Notes: generated by a model not told the origin, from the sequence alone. A DNA stretch of 6,188 nucleotides from Methanobacteriota archaeon (GCA_005878325.1 VBMR01000032.1:1-6188), one strand, 5' to 3'. Positions 1 to 5,994 are shown, counted from the first letter of the stretch. Made by a program: numbers and translations.

Positions 1-206
1 GGTCCTTCTTCCCGGTCGACGCGATGCCCGCCTTCCTCCAGACGGGAGCCCGATTCCTCCCCCTGACCTACATCAACGAAGGCCTTCGCGCGACGATGAC
101 CTTCGCGAACGACACCACGGCGCTCGTCGACCTGGGCATCACCATGGTGTTCGCTGTTGTCTTCTTCGTCGTGGCCGCCCGAGGCCTGTCCTGGAAATCG
201 AAGTGA
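1..206 (+). CDS. ABC-2 type transporter permease, C-terminal fragment
   Basis: The reading frame is open from base 3 to a TGA at 204-206 and gives 67 residues; the start lies outside the window. The fragment has the usual end of an ABC-2 family permease: a Phe-Phe-Pro-x-Asp-x-Met-Pro stretch (residues 2-9), then Arg-Phe-Leu-Pro-Leu-Thr-Tyr followed by a Glu-Gly-Leu-Arg (residues 17-29), then one last transmembrane helix at about residues 44-60 and a short basic tail. In this family the 'FFP-(L/V)-D-x-(L/M)-P ... LPLTY ... EGLR' pattern marks the region before the final helix. The protein would be the membrane half of an exporter for a lipid, drug, polysaccharide or similar substrate; the substrate cannot be inferred. 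The ATPase partner is presumably to the left, outside the window. The in-frame ATG at 24 is internal to this domain and is not the true start. The stop is one base from the stop of the converging ClC gene. Confidence 0.82.
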   Translation, partial: SFFPVDAMPAFLQTGARFLPLTYINEGLRATMTFANDTTALVDLGITMVFAVVFFVVAARGLSWKSK

Positions 207-207
207 G

Positions 208-2040
208 CTACGAGGGCGGAGGTCGCGGATCGCTCGCCGCGCCGCTGGCGGTGCGCCGCCAGAGGCGGAACCCAATCTCCCGCTCCCGTTCCTCCTGAAT
301 TCGTCGACGCCATGCCCGGAGGAGGTCTCCCCGGGACAAGTAGCCGACCAACCTCTCGTCCCGGTCCACGACGGGAAGGTGACCGATGTCATGCATCACC
401 ATGGCTTCCAGGGCGACCGAACACGGTTGCTCCGGGCGGACCACAAACGGATGGTGGGTGGCGACCTCGAGGACCTTCTTGGGGACGGTCGCCTCGCCGC
501 CCCTCGCGAGATCGCTGCGAGTCACGACGCCCACGAGCCGACCGGTTCCGTTCGTGACCGCGAAACTGCGCAGCTTCGACTCCGGGCGTGAGGGATCGCC
601 AAGTCGGGCGGCGAATTCGGAGACGGGCAGGTCAGCCGGCGCGCGGACCACGTCCGAGGCCATGATGCGGGAGACGGGCACCACGTCGAGGAGATTCGTT
701 TCATATTCATAGCGGACGAGGAGACCACGCCGAGCCAGCTTTTCGGTCATGATGGTCCGGTCGCCCATGAAAAGGATCATGACCGCATCGGCGACGACGC
801 AGCTGACCAGGATGCTCACGAGGCCCGCATAGGCCCCGCTGACCTCCGCCGCGAAGACGATGGCCGCGAACGTGGCTCGGGACGCGGCGCCGAAGACGGC
901 GGCCATCCCCGCGAGCGCGAATGCCGCGGCCGGGACGACGAAGGTCGGATCGAGGTCTTTGAACAGGACGCCGAACAGGGCGCCGAACGCGCCCCCGGTC
1001 ACGAAGAGGGGAGCCAAGACGCCCCCCGAGGTGCCTGTCGACAAAGCAACGAGCCATGCGGAGGCCTTCGCCACGAGCAGCACCACGAGAACGGCCGCGA
1101 CGAGCATCCTCGGATCGGTGAGGATATCCTGAATCGTGTCGTATCCGACTCCAAGGACTCGCGGGACGACGAATCCCAAGAGGCCAACCGCCACGCCGCC
1201 GAGGGCGGGATACCAGAATCGCTCGATGGGAAGACGGACGAAGGCATCCTCCAGACCGTAAAGCGCACGGGTGAGGACTACGGCGAGGACTCCGCAGACG
1301 ACCCCGAACGCGGCGAAAATCGGCAGTTCCGTCAGGCCTCCAAAGTTCGTCCCGGCGGGGACAGGGAACAGAGGCCCCTGTGAGAACATCAGGAAATGCA
1401 TGCGGGTGCCGATAGCGCTTGCGATGGCGACCGGGATGAAGGACCGAGCCCGGAACTCGAAGAGCAGGAGCTCAATCACCAGGAGGACCGCGGCGATCGG
1501 AGTGCCGAACGTGGCGGCCATGCCCGCGGCCGCGCCGCAGGCGAGGAGGGTCCGTCGTTCGCCCGAGGTCAACCGGAAGAATTGGCTGAATATGCTTCCC
1601 ACAGTCCCTCCGGTCTGGATGATCGGGCCCTCCGCCCCGAATGGACCACCGGAGCCGATCGCGATCGCGGTGGAGATCGGTTTGAGCAGCCCGACTCGAG
1701 GCTGGATCTTGCTCCGCCCGGTGATGATTGCCTCCATGGCCTCAGGGATCCCATGGCCCGAGATTTTCTCCGATCCGAAGCGGATCAAGAGGGCGACCAG
1801 GAGGCCGCCGATCACCGGAACCCCGATTGACCATGGAGTGCCGGCGACCGGCCCGTTGGCGGGGTCGACGAACTCCCAACTGATCCGTTCATAATAGAAC
1901 AGATTGGTGAAGAAACCGATCAGATGGTACAGAGCGAACGCGGCGGCTCCAGCAAGCAGGGCGATTCCTGATGAAAAGACTGAGAGGGCGAAAATCTGGC
2001 TCACGCGGGGGAGGTGGGTGCCCAGCGCAGGCTGTCCCAT
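208..2040 (-). CDS. ClC-family chloride channel/transporter with tandem CBS domains
   Basis: This 610-residue integral membrane protein moves chloride or another small anion across the cytoplasmic membrane. The ClC core spans about residues 13-430. It shows the anion-pore motifs GHGIP (95-99, usually GSGIP), GPFGAEGP (132-139) with the gating glutamate at E137, and GTSGGVLAP (336-344). Y404 sits where the central pore tyrosine (Y445 of E. coli ClC-ec1) is expected. Two CBS domains follow at about 456-512 and 523-578, a common cytoplasmic regulatory module that often binds adenine nucleotides. By eye alignment the inner proton glutamate of ClC-ec1 (E203) is leucine here (L191, after the retained E190), and the pore phenylalanine (F357) is L342. 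Channel-like or altered coupling is therefore possible, though these residues may simply be typical of a GAEGP-type subfamily. The open frame runs upstream to 2313, but I chose the ATG at 2040: homology begins just after it, the upstream part lies over the reductase gene in another frame, and a TATA-like box is centred 26 bases before it. Confidence 0.93.
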   Translation of the reverse strand: MGQPALGTHLPRVSQIFALSVFSSGIALLAGAAAFALYHLIGFFTNLFYYERISWEFVDPANGPVAGTPWSIGVPVIGGLLVALLIRFGSEKISGHGIPEAMEAIITGRSKIQPRVGLLKPISTAIAIGSGGPFGAEGPIIQTGGTVGSIFSQFFRLTSGERRTLLACGAAAGMAATFGTPIAAVLLVIELLLFEFRARSFIPVAIASAIGTRMHFLMFSQGPLFPVPAGTNFGGLTELPIFAAFGVVCGVLAVVLTRALYGLEDAFVRLPIERFWYPALGGVAVGLLGFVVPRVLGVGYDTIQDILTDPRMLVAAVLVVLLVAKASAWLVALSTGTSGGVLAPLFVTGGAFGALFGVLFKDLDPTFVVPAAAFALAGMAAVFGAASRATFAAIVFAAEVSGAYAGLVSILVSCVVADAVMILFMGDRTIMTEKLARRGLLVRYEYETNLLDVVPVSRIMASDVVRAPADLPVSEFAARLGDPSRPESKLRSFAVTNGTGRLVGVVTRSDLARGGEATVPKKVLEVATHHPFVVRPEQPCSVALEAMVMHDIGHLPVVDRDERLVGYLSRGDLLRAWRRRIQEEREREIGFRLWRRTASGAASDPRPPPS

Positions 2041-2060
2041 TCGGGCGTCCGAGCACGACG

Positions 2061-2072
2061 ACGTATTTACGG
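2061..2072 (-). promoter_or_regulatory. TATA-like box of the ClC gene
   Basis: On the minus strand the sequence GTAAATAC (2070 to 2063) is centred about 26 bases before the ATG at 2040, with an A-rich stretch (AGAAAA) just upstream. Archaeal TATA boxes lie about 26 bases before the transcription start, so this spacing predicts a leaderless mRNA starting at the ATG. No Shine-Dalgarno sequence is visible before the ATG, which agrees. Function is inferred from position and composition only. Confidence 0.45.
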
Positions 2073-2082
2073 ATTTTCTGAG

Positions 2083-2111
2083 CCGGGAAGCGACGCGTGC
2101 GTCTCGCCCGG
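2083..2111 (-). other. Nested inverted repeat between the reductase stop and the ClC promoter
   Basis: An outer pair of 5-base arms (ccggg at 2083-2087, cccgg at 2107-2111) encloses an inner pair (gacg at 2092-2095, cgtc at 2100-2103) with a 4-base loop. It begins directly after the reductase stop codon (2112-2114). No T-tract follows on the minus strand, so it is not a classical terminator. It could mark the mRNA 3' end or be chance in GC-rich DNA. Confidence 0.3.
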
Positions 2112-3311
2112 TCAGATGAACTCCGCGAACTTCGCGACGAGCTCGGGCTTCGTGTCCTTGAGGACCTTGAGGATCGCGCGCACGCTGAGCTTGTGCACGC
2201 CCACCTCGGCCAGGACCTGAATGATGTCGTCGAACTCGCCGTCGGATAGGGTGACGAGCTTGTTCTTCGCAAGCCAGTTCCGGTACAGGTTCTCCTCGAG
2301 CTTCGCCCGCCATCCTTTTTCATATTCCATCAGGGCGGCCTCGCTGAAGTCCCCGGCCTCGTTGCATTTCGCAAGGACCTTGCCGAGAATCATGCCCGCG
2401 AGCATGCCATTCCCGATGCCGCCGCCCGTGATCGGGTCGATCATTCGCGCGGAGTCCCCGACGAGCGCGATTCCGTTGCCCACGGACTTCTTGATAGGCG
2501 GGGCCGTCGAGACGCCACCGGTGACCATGTCGAGAGGCTGCGCCCGGCCCATCCGCGGGTCCTGCGCGATCCACCGGTCCAGGTAGCCCTTGATGTCGAC
2601 GCGGCTCTTGAGCCGGTCCAGGGACACGCCGATGCCAACATTCGCGGTCGACTCGTCCTTCGGGAAGACCCAGATGTACCCGGCAGGGGCGCAGGTCCCG
2701 AGCCAGAACTCGCAGTAGTCGGGGAAGTCGTGACCGGGCCCGATGTTCGTGAGGCGATATTGGAGGGTCCCGGTGATGTCCCCCGCCCGCAGGAGGGTCT
2801 TGAATCCCGCCCAGCGACCGACCTGGCTCTCATAGCCATCCGCCGCGACGATGCACTTCGCCTCGAGGTTCATCTCATCCTCTAGGCGCTTCGCCCGGAC
2901 GCCCCGGACCCAGCCGTCGTCCTTGAGGATCGCCGTCGCGGTCGTCTTCAGCCAGATCTCGGCCCCGGCCTTCGCGGCCTCCTTCGCCACCGCCTTATCA
3001 AACGCGTCCCGCTCGAGGACGATGCCGACCTCGTTCCCCGCGTGGGCCTCCTCGATCGTGAGCTCTGTGCCGTTCGGCGAGAAGATCTTGGCCCCTTTCA
3101 CCTCGCGGCCGACCCACTTCTGATCGAAGGGAAGTTTCGTGTCCTCCACGAAATGGCGTGCCAGCCCCTCCCCGCAGCGCACGGGAGAGCCGATTTCCTG
3201 CCGCTTCTCGATTAGGAGCGTGCGGCATCCACCGGCCGCGGCATACCGCGCCGTCATCGAACCGGAAGGGCCCGCGCCCACGACGACGACGTCGTACTGA
3301 TAGGAGGGCAT
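2112..3311 (-). CDS. ggr: FAD-dependent geranylgeranyl reductase (archaeal lipid chain saturation)
   Basis: This 399-residue flavoprotein belongs to the geranylgeranyl reductase family. In archaea it hydrogenates the double bonds of geranylgeranyl chains on lipid precursors, giving saturated phytanyl (archaeol-type) tails at the inner face of the membrane. Seen in the sequence: an N-terminal Rossmann FAD motif GAGPSG (12-17) with the ribose-binding Glu at E35; the PVRCGEG segment (43-49), whose C46 matches the active-site cysteine region of the family; AADG (156-159); GYIWVFPK (211-218), matching the YxWxFP substrate-pocket motif; and the second FAD motif LVGDSARMIDPITGGGI (283-299). The length is normal for the family. 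The ATG at 3311 begins directly before the flavin-binding strand and has a TATA box about 32 bases upstream. Upstream on the same strand, beyond an opposite-strand gene, lie a ferredoxin and a tetraether synthase that probably share its pathway. In Methanosarcina acetivorans a neighbouring ferredoxin is reported to be needed for full chain reduction. Confidence 0.95.
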   Translation of the reverse strand: MPSYQYDVVVVGAGPSGSMTARYAAAGGCRTLLIEKRQEIGSPVRCGEGLARHFVEDTKLPFDQKWVGREVKGAKIFSPNGTELTIEEAHAGNEVGIVLERDAFDKAVAKEAAKAGAEIWLKTTATAILKDDGWVRGVRAKRLEDEMNLEAKCIVAADGYESQVGRWAGFKTLLRAGDITGTLQYRLTNIGPGHDFPDYCEFWLGTCAPAGYIWVFPKDESTANVGIGVSLDRLKSRVDIKGYLDRWIAQDPRMGRAQPLDMVTGGVSTAPPIKKSVGNGIALVGDSARMIDPITGGGIGNGMLAGMILGKVLAKCNEAGDFSEAALMEYEKGWRAKLEENLYRNWLAKNKLVTLSDGEFDDIIQVLAEVGVHKLSVRAILKVLKDTKPELVAKFAEFI

Positions 3312-3338
3312 CGTCTCGGTCGACCATTCATCGGCACG

Positions 3339-3349
3339 GGATATATCAG
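3339..3349 (-). promoter_or_regulatory. TATA-like box of the geranylgeranyl reductase gene
   Basis: The minus strand reads TGATATATC (3348 to 3340), centred about 32 bases before the ATG at 3311. With the usual 26-base spacing, transcription would start near 3317, leaving a leader of about 6 bases, too short for a Shine-Dalgarno site. This suggests that the reductase has its own promoter rather than being read through from the ferredoxin. Confidence 0.5.
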
Positions 3350-3354
3350 AGTGT

Positions 3355-3372
3355 CGGTGAAGTCCGTCACCG
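3355..3372. repeat. 18-bp inverted repeat upstream of the reductase TATA box
   Basis: Perfect 6-base arms (cggtga at 3355-3360 and tcaccg at 3367-3372) are separated by 6 bases. The element lies 6 bases upstream of the reductase TATA box within the 152-bp divergent intergenic region, a reasonable place for an activator or repressor site. Arms this short also occur by chance, so the functional call is tentative. Confidence 0.3.
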
Positions 3373-3430
3373 GTAACTGTTTGGCCGATTCCCTCCTAGT
3401 GCGCCATAGAACATCTTTGACCGCGGTAGG

Positions 3431-3438
3431 AATATATC
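3431..3438 (+). promoter_or_regulatory. TATA-like box of the four-helix membrane protein gene
   Basis: The plus strand reads AATATATC, centred about 30 bases before the ATG at 3464. This predicts transcription starting at about 3460 and an almost leaderless mRNA. The box resembles the divergent reductase box, with ATATATC in both. Confidence 0.5.
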
Positions 3439-3463
3439 GAGATGGAGGGATACGAGGCATCAG

Positions 3464-3964
3464 ATGGCTGATTCGGAAACGCGGCAGGCCCGAGCGGCCG
3501 TAATCATGCTGGCTGGAGTCGTGTCCCTCGTCCTCGCGGCAATCGTCTTCTTCCGACCTAGACCGGGAGACTGCGCCATTTTCCCGAATGGTGTGATCGA
3601 CTGCGGGCCCCCACGAGAGGCTACGGGCCCCCTGCTGCTCGCCAGTTTCGGGTTCGTGGTGTTCGGGGCTGGGGTCTCTTACCTTCTAGCCATTCACCGC
3701 TCGATTCGGACCCCCTCCGGGGGCCATGAGTGGCTCGGCGCGGATGCCATCAAACATCCCAAAGGGTTCCGTGAGTCGTGGCGAGTCCTCATCATGTCCT
3801 CTGTCGCAGCAGCCCCCGTCCAGATGATTTCCATAGGGTTAGTCGTCATTGCCTTCGGTCTCCTTCTGGCCTGGGTGTCTCCTGGCGCGCTCTTTTGGCC
3901 AGTTGGTATCCTGATTCTGGGAGCCCTAGGAGTCTACCACGGCCTTCGAAGGACGAGCGCCTAG
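3464..3964 (+). CDS. Small four-helix membrane protein, function unknown
   Basis: I do not recognise this 166-residue protein. It has four likely transmembrane helices, at about residues 11-30, 56-77, 114-137 and 140-158. The loop between helices 1 and 2 carries two cysteines (C37, C47) that could form a disulfide if the loop faces outside. The loop between helices 2 and 3 (about 78-113) is hydrophilic, with several His, Lys and Arg residues, and probably faces the cytoplasm with the basic C-terminal end (HGLRRTSA). There is no cleavable signal peptide or known catalytic motif. The gene is the only plus-strand gene between the ferredoxin and the reductase, and so splits an otherwise minus-strand lipid cluster. 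Its codons use more A- and T-ending forms (CAT, AAA, GAT, CGT, ATT) than its neighbours. The ATG at 3464 is preferred because a TATA box lies at the right distance; an ATG at 3442 opens only a 9-codon frame. That it is a real gene is supported by the promoter, the regular helix pattern and the clean intergenic borders. Confidence 0.75.
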   Translation: MADSETRQARAAVIMLAGVVSLVLAAIVFFRPRPGDCAIFPNGVIDCGPPREATGPLLLASFGFVVFGAGVSYLLAIHRSIRTPSGGHEWLGADAIKHPKGFRESWRVLIMSSVAAAPVQMISIGLVVIAFGLLLAWVSPGALFWPVGILILGALGVYHGLRRTSA

Positions 3965-3980
3965 AAGGATGCCGCAGCGA

Positions 3981-3999
3981 GAAACCAGTCCGAGGTTTC
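3981..3999 (+). other. Small hairpin after the membrane-protein gene
   Basis: Arms gaaacc (3981-3986) and ggtttc (3994-3999) enclose a 7-base loop, 16 bases after the stop at 3964. No T-run follows directly. It may contribute to the mRNA 3' end, but the evidence is weak. Confidence 0.2.
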
Positions 4000-4065
4000 G
4001 GTGGCAGGGAGTCCAGTAACAGGGCGGCCTTTCGGCGTCTCGATTCAATCCGCGCAGGGGCCCCC

Positions 4066-4083
4066 AGGCCCTTTTTTGGGCCT
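4066..4083 (+). terminator. Inverted repeat with a central T6 run in the convergent gap
   Basis: Arms aggccc (4066-4071) and gggcct (4078-4083) flank six T residues (4072-4077). On the plus strand the T6 run lies about 107 bases after the membrane-protein stop and could terminate that transcript, since archaeal RNA polymerase often stops at T-runs. The right arm overlaps the ferredoxin stop codon (TAG, 4084-4082 on the minus strand), where the run reads A6. It would therefore act as a T-tract terminator only for plus-strand transcription. Confidence 0.4.
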
Positions 4084-4324
4084 ACTTCATCGTGTGAAGC
4101 TTGTGCCCGCGGGGATAGTCGATCGCCCCGACCGGGCAGACCTTCACGCACATGCCGCACTGCGTGCAGTCCTCGTTGAACGTGAGGTAGACCTCGTTCA
4201 GGAAGATCGCGTTCGTCGGGCAGGTGCCGACGCAGGCTCCGCAGTGCATGCAGAGCATGTCGTCGATCGCCATGATCCCGTTGTCGCGGACGGAGGGACG
4301 GATGGACACGACCTGCTCAGGCAT
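4082..4324 (-). CDS. 2x[4Fe-4S] ferredoxin
   Basis: This 80-residue electron carrier has two complete CxxCxxCxxxCP motifs: C25, C28, C31, C35 and C53, C56, C59, C63. These bind two low-potential [4Fe-4S] clusters. The first 22 residues form an extra N-terminal strand segment before the first motif. The ATG at 4324 overlaps the last 8 bases of the tes gene, including its stop, so the two are almost certainly co-transcribed and translationally coupled. A GGAGGAG sequence lies 13 bases upstream, rather far for a Shine-Dalgarno site. Starting further up at 4378 would only add Arg/Ser-rich sequence encoded over tes. A shorter form from the ATG at 4273 would still keep both clusters. From its position and the Methanosarcina acetivorans precedent, it probably supplies electrons to the geranylgeranyl reductase and possibly to Tes. 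The cluster type is certain; the partners are inferred. Confidence 0.93.
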   Translation of the reverse strand: MPEQVVSIRPSVRDNGIMAIDDMLCMHCGACVGTCPTNAIFLNEVYLTFNEDCTQCGMCVKVCPVGAIDYPRGHKLHTMK

Positions 4325-5942
4325 GCCGGCCCCGCCACTCCTCCATCGGCACCGCGAACTTCTTCTCGATTTCCTCACGGAAGTTCGGGCCGGTGTTGTA
4401 GGCGCAGAACGGGATCACCTTGCCATCGGGCGTCGCGTAGTGGATCACGCACCGCTTCACGCGCTCGATGTCGTAGTTGTAGTTGTCCTGGAAGTGCATC
4501 CCGCCGACGTACATCGTCGACCAGGAGAACTCCGCGGCCCCGGCCTTGTCGCCCTTCGTGAACATCCGGTTCAGGATCTTCAGCATCTTGGCGAGGCCCA
4601 TGCCTTCGGGTGCCTCGTCGGCCTTGAAGTGCCGCTTCAGGAGCTGGAGCGCCTTCAGCTTCGACGTGAACTTGATCTTCTTGTCCTTCGTGTCCTGCGC
4701 GAGGTCCCACAGGTCTTCCATCAGCCCTTCGACGTCGACGAAGCGCGTGATCGGGATCGGGTCCTTGCCATTCTCCAGGAACAGGTAGGACGCGAGGCCG
4801 CACGCCGGGTGCGAGGTGAACGAGGGCTTGGCCGTGTCCGTCAGGACGCTCACGAGCTCGGAGATCGGAGCGACGAAGGGGACCGGGTACCAGTCGTCCC
4901 GGGTCAAGTAGCCCGTCTGCTCCTCGAGGTCGTACGCGAGGTCGCTCAGGGTGTACCGCAGCTTCCGGCGGTCTTCCTCCGGGATGCGGCCCGTCAGGCT
5001 GACCGGCTGGAAGTTGACTCCTTTGACCACGTCGCGGTTGCGGATCGCGTAGTTGAGGATCTCGCCCGCCTGGTCATCGTTGAAGGAGTTGACCATTGTG
5101 GGTACGAAGCAGATCGCGGGCGTCGGGAGCTTTGCGTTCTGCCGCGCGCGGACCCGTTCGATCACCTTCAGTTTGATGTCGAGCAGCGGCCGTCCGCGGG
5201 CCTTGATGTAGTTCTCCTCGCGGAGTCCGTCGAACTGCAGGTAGATCGTGTTCAGCCCGGCCTCGGCGACCTTCTCGAAGAAGCCGTCTTCCGTCGCGAG
5301 CCGGATGCCGTTCGTGGCGACTTGGACCTGGGGGAAGCCCATTTCCTTGGCGGCCTTCACGATCTCCGGGAACTGCGGGTAGATCGTCGGCTCGCCGCCG
5401 GCGAACTGGATCGCGGCGACCGGGATGGGCCGCTGCGCGCGCAGGACCGCGAACTCGTAGATGATCTGCTCGAACGTCGGCTCGAAGACGTACCCGGCCG
5501 CGTTCGCGTTCGCGAAGCAGATCGGGCACTTCAGGTTGCACCGGTTCGTCAGGTCGATGTTGCATAGACTTGTCGCGGAGTAGTGGAGGTTGCACAGGCC
5601 GCACTCGTAGGGGCACACCTTCGCGTCGACGATCTGTGGGTTCTCGAGGCCAACGCCATCGAAGGCCCAGTTCTCGGCGCGGAGGTACATCTCGGCGTCG
5701 GACCAGCAGACCTCGTCGAACTCGCCGTGCTCCTTGCACGTCTTCTTCATCTTCAGCGCGCCATCGCCGATGTACAGCGTCGCCGGGATGACCTTCAGGC
5801 ACTCCGGACAAAGGGAGCCCGTCCGTCGAGGGAGACCCTTCTGGAGTTTCGAAGGCATGGCGACCATTGCGCTGTCCTGCCGCGATTCGCGGTACATGTT
5901 TCGAACGGCGCCAATGGCGTAGTCCGTGCCGCAGAGAGACAT
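4317..5942 (-). CDS. tes: Radical SAM tetraether lipid synthase (Tes family)
   Basis: This 541-residue iron-sulfur protein belongs to the radical SAM family of MJ0619 and MA1486. Members join the terminal carbons of phytanyl chains of two archaeol-type lipids to make membrane-spanning tetraethers (GDGT). Seen in the sequence: a zinc-ribbon- or rubredoxin-like N-terminus (C45, C48, C69, C79); a further cysteine group (C110, C114, C117, C127); the radical SAM CxxxCxxC motif (C135, C139, C142) followed by Phe; the SAM-binding GGEPT (182-186); and late cysteines C381, C498 and C513, the last in a PFCAYN motif. Known Tes structures carry several [4Fe-4S] clusters plus a mononuclear iron site, which fits this cysteine count. 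The ATG at 5942 is supported by GGTGAGG seven bases upstream and a TATA box; the ATG at 5858 (residue 29) is an alternative, since recognisable sequence begins near residue 40. The gene overlaps the ferredoxin. A paralogous role, such as the methanopterin methylation once assigned to MJ0619 or another lipid cross-link, cannot be excluded. Confidence 0.88.
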   Translation of the reverse strand: MSLCGTDYAIGAVRNMYRESRQDSAMVAMPSKLQKGLPRRTGSLCPECLKVIPATLYIGDGALKMKKTCKEHGEFDEVCWSDAEMYLRAENWAFDGVGLENPQIVDAKVCPYECGLCNLHYSATSLCNIDLTNRCNLKCPICFANANAAGYVFEPTFEQIIYEFAVLRAQRPIPVAAIQFAGGEPTIYPQFPEIVKAAKEMGFPQVQVATNGIRLATEDGFFEKVAEAGLNTIYLQFDGLREENYIKARGRPLLDIKLKVIERVRARQNAKLPTPAICFVPTMVNSFNDDQAGEILNYAIRNRDVVKGVNFQPVSLTGRIPEEDRRKLRYTLSDLAYDLEEQTGYLTRDDWYPVPFVAPISELVSVLTDTAKPSFTSHPACGLASYLFLENGKDPIPITRFVDVEGLMEDLWDLAQDTKDKKIKFTSKLKALQLLKRHFKADEAPEGMGLAKMLKILNRMFTKGDKAGAAEFSWSTMYVGGMHFQDNYNYDIERVKRCVIHYATPDGKVIPFCAYNTGPNFREEIEKKFAVPMEEWRGRHA

Positions 5943-5949
5943 CTTTGTT

Positions 5950-5956
5950 CCTCACC
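5950..5956 (-). promoter_or_regulatory. Shine-Dalgarno site of tes
   Basis: The minus strand reads GGTGAGG, then seven bases, then the ATG at 5942. It matches the GGTGA part of the archaeal ribosome-binding consensus and supports 5942 as the start. It lies within the left arm of the inverted repeat at 5951-5972. Confidence 0.55.
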
Positions 5957-5972
5957 CGTTAGCCCGGGTGAG
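5951..5972. repeat. 22-bp inverted repeat over the tes transcription start and ribosome-binding site
   Basis: Perfect 8-base arms (ctcacccg at 5951-5958, cgggtgag at 5965-5972) are separated by 6 bases. The predicted transcription start (about 5959) falls in the spacer, so only the left arm would be in the mRNA. It therefore looks more like an operator covering the start site than an RNA hairpin. If transcription starts further upstream, it could instead fold and mask the Shine-Dalgarno site. Confidence 0.45.
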
Positions 5973-5981
5973 TTCACGACG

Positions 5982-5989
5982 GATATTAA
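5982..5989 (-). promoter_or_regulatory. TATA-like box of the tes-ferredoxin operon
   Basis: The minus strand reads TTAATATC (5989 to 5982) in an AT-rich island, centred about 43 bases before the tes ATG. The normal 26-base spacing puts transcription start near 5959 and gives a leader of about 17 bases that includes the Shine-Dalgarno site. Confidence 0.5.
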
Positions 5990-5994
5990 CCCTA

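Noticed and set aside
1271..1894. 207-codon plus-strand open frame antisense to the ClC gene
   Set aside because: It lies entirely within the ClC coding region and is Arg/Pro/Ala-rich with no motif; a high-GC shadow frame.
2041..2313. 91-residue N-terminal extension of the ClC protein
   Set aside because: It overlaps the end of the reductase gene in another frame, is Arg/Gly-rich, and has no ClC homology; the ATG at 2040 has a well-placed TATA box.
3442..3471. 9-codon upstream frame (ATG at 3442) before the membrane-protein gene
   Set aside because: The TATA box predicts transcription beginning near 3460, so this ATG is probably not in the mRNA.
4030..4060. Possible tRNA T-arm (gattcaatc) in the convergent gap
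   Set aside because: The flanking bases do not form a T-stem, and no acceptor, D or anticodon arms can be built around it.
4224..5567. 447-codon plus-strand open frame antisense to tes
   Set aside because: It mirrors a strongly supported Tes gene. Its product is rich in Arg, Asp, Val and Leu as expected from the complement of GC-rich codons, and it shows no domain or promoter.
3355..5972. Shared operator between the reductase repeat (3355-3372) and the tes repeat (5951-5972)
   Set aside because: Both have 6-base spacers and GGTGA-like arms, but the arms are in opposite order (GGTGA first at the reductase, CTCACC first at tes), so they are not the same site.
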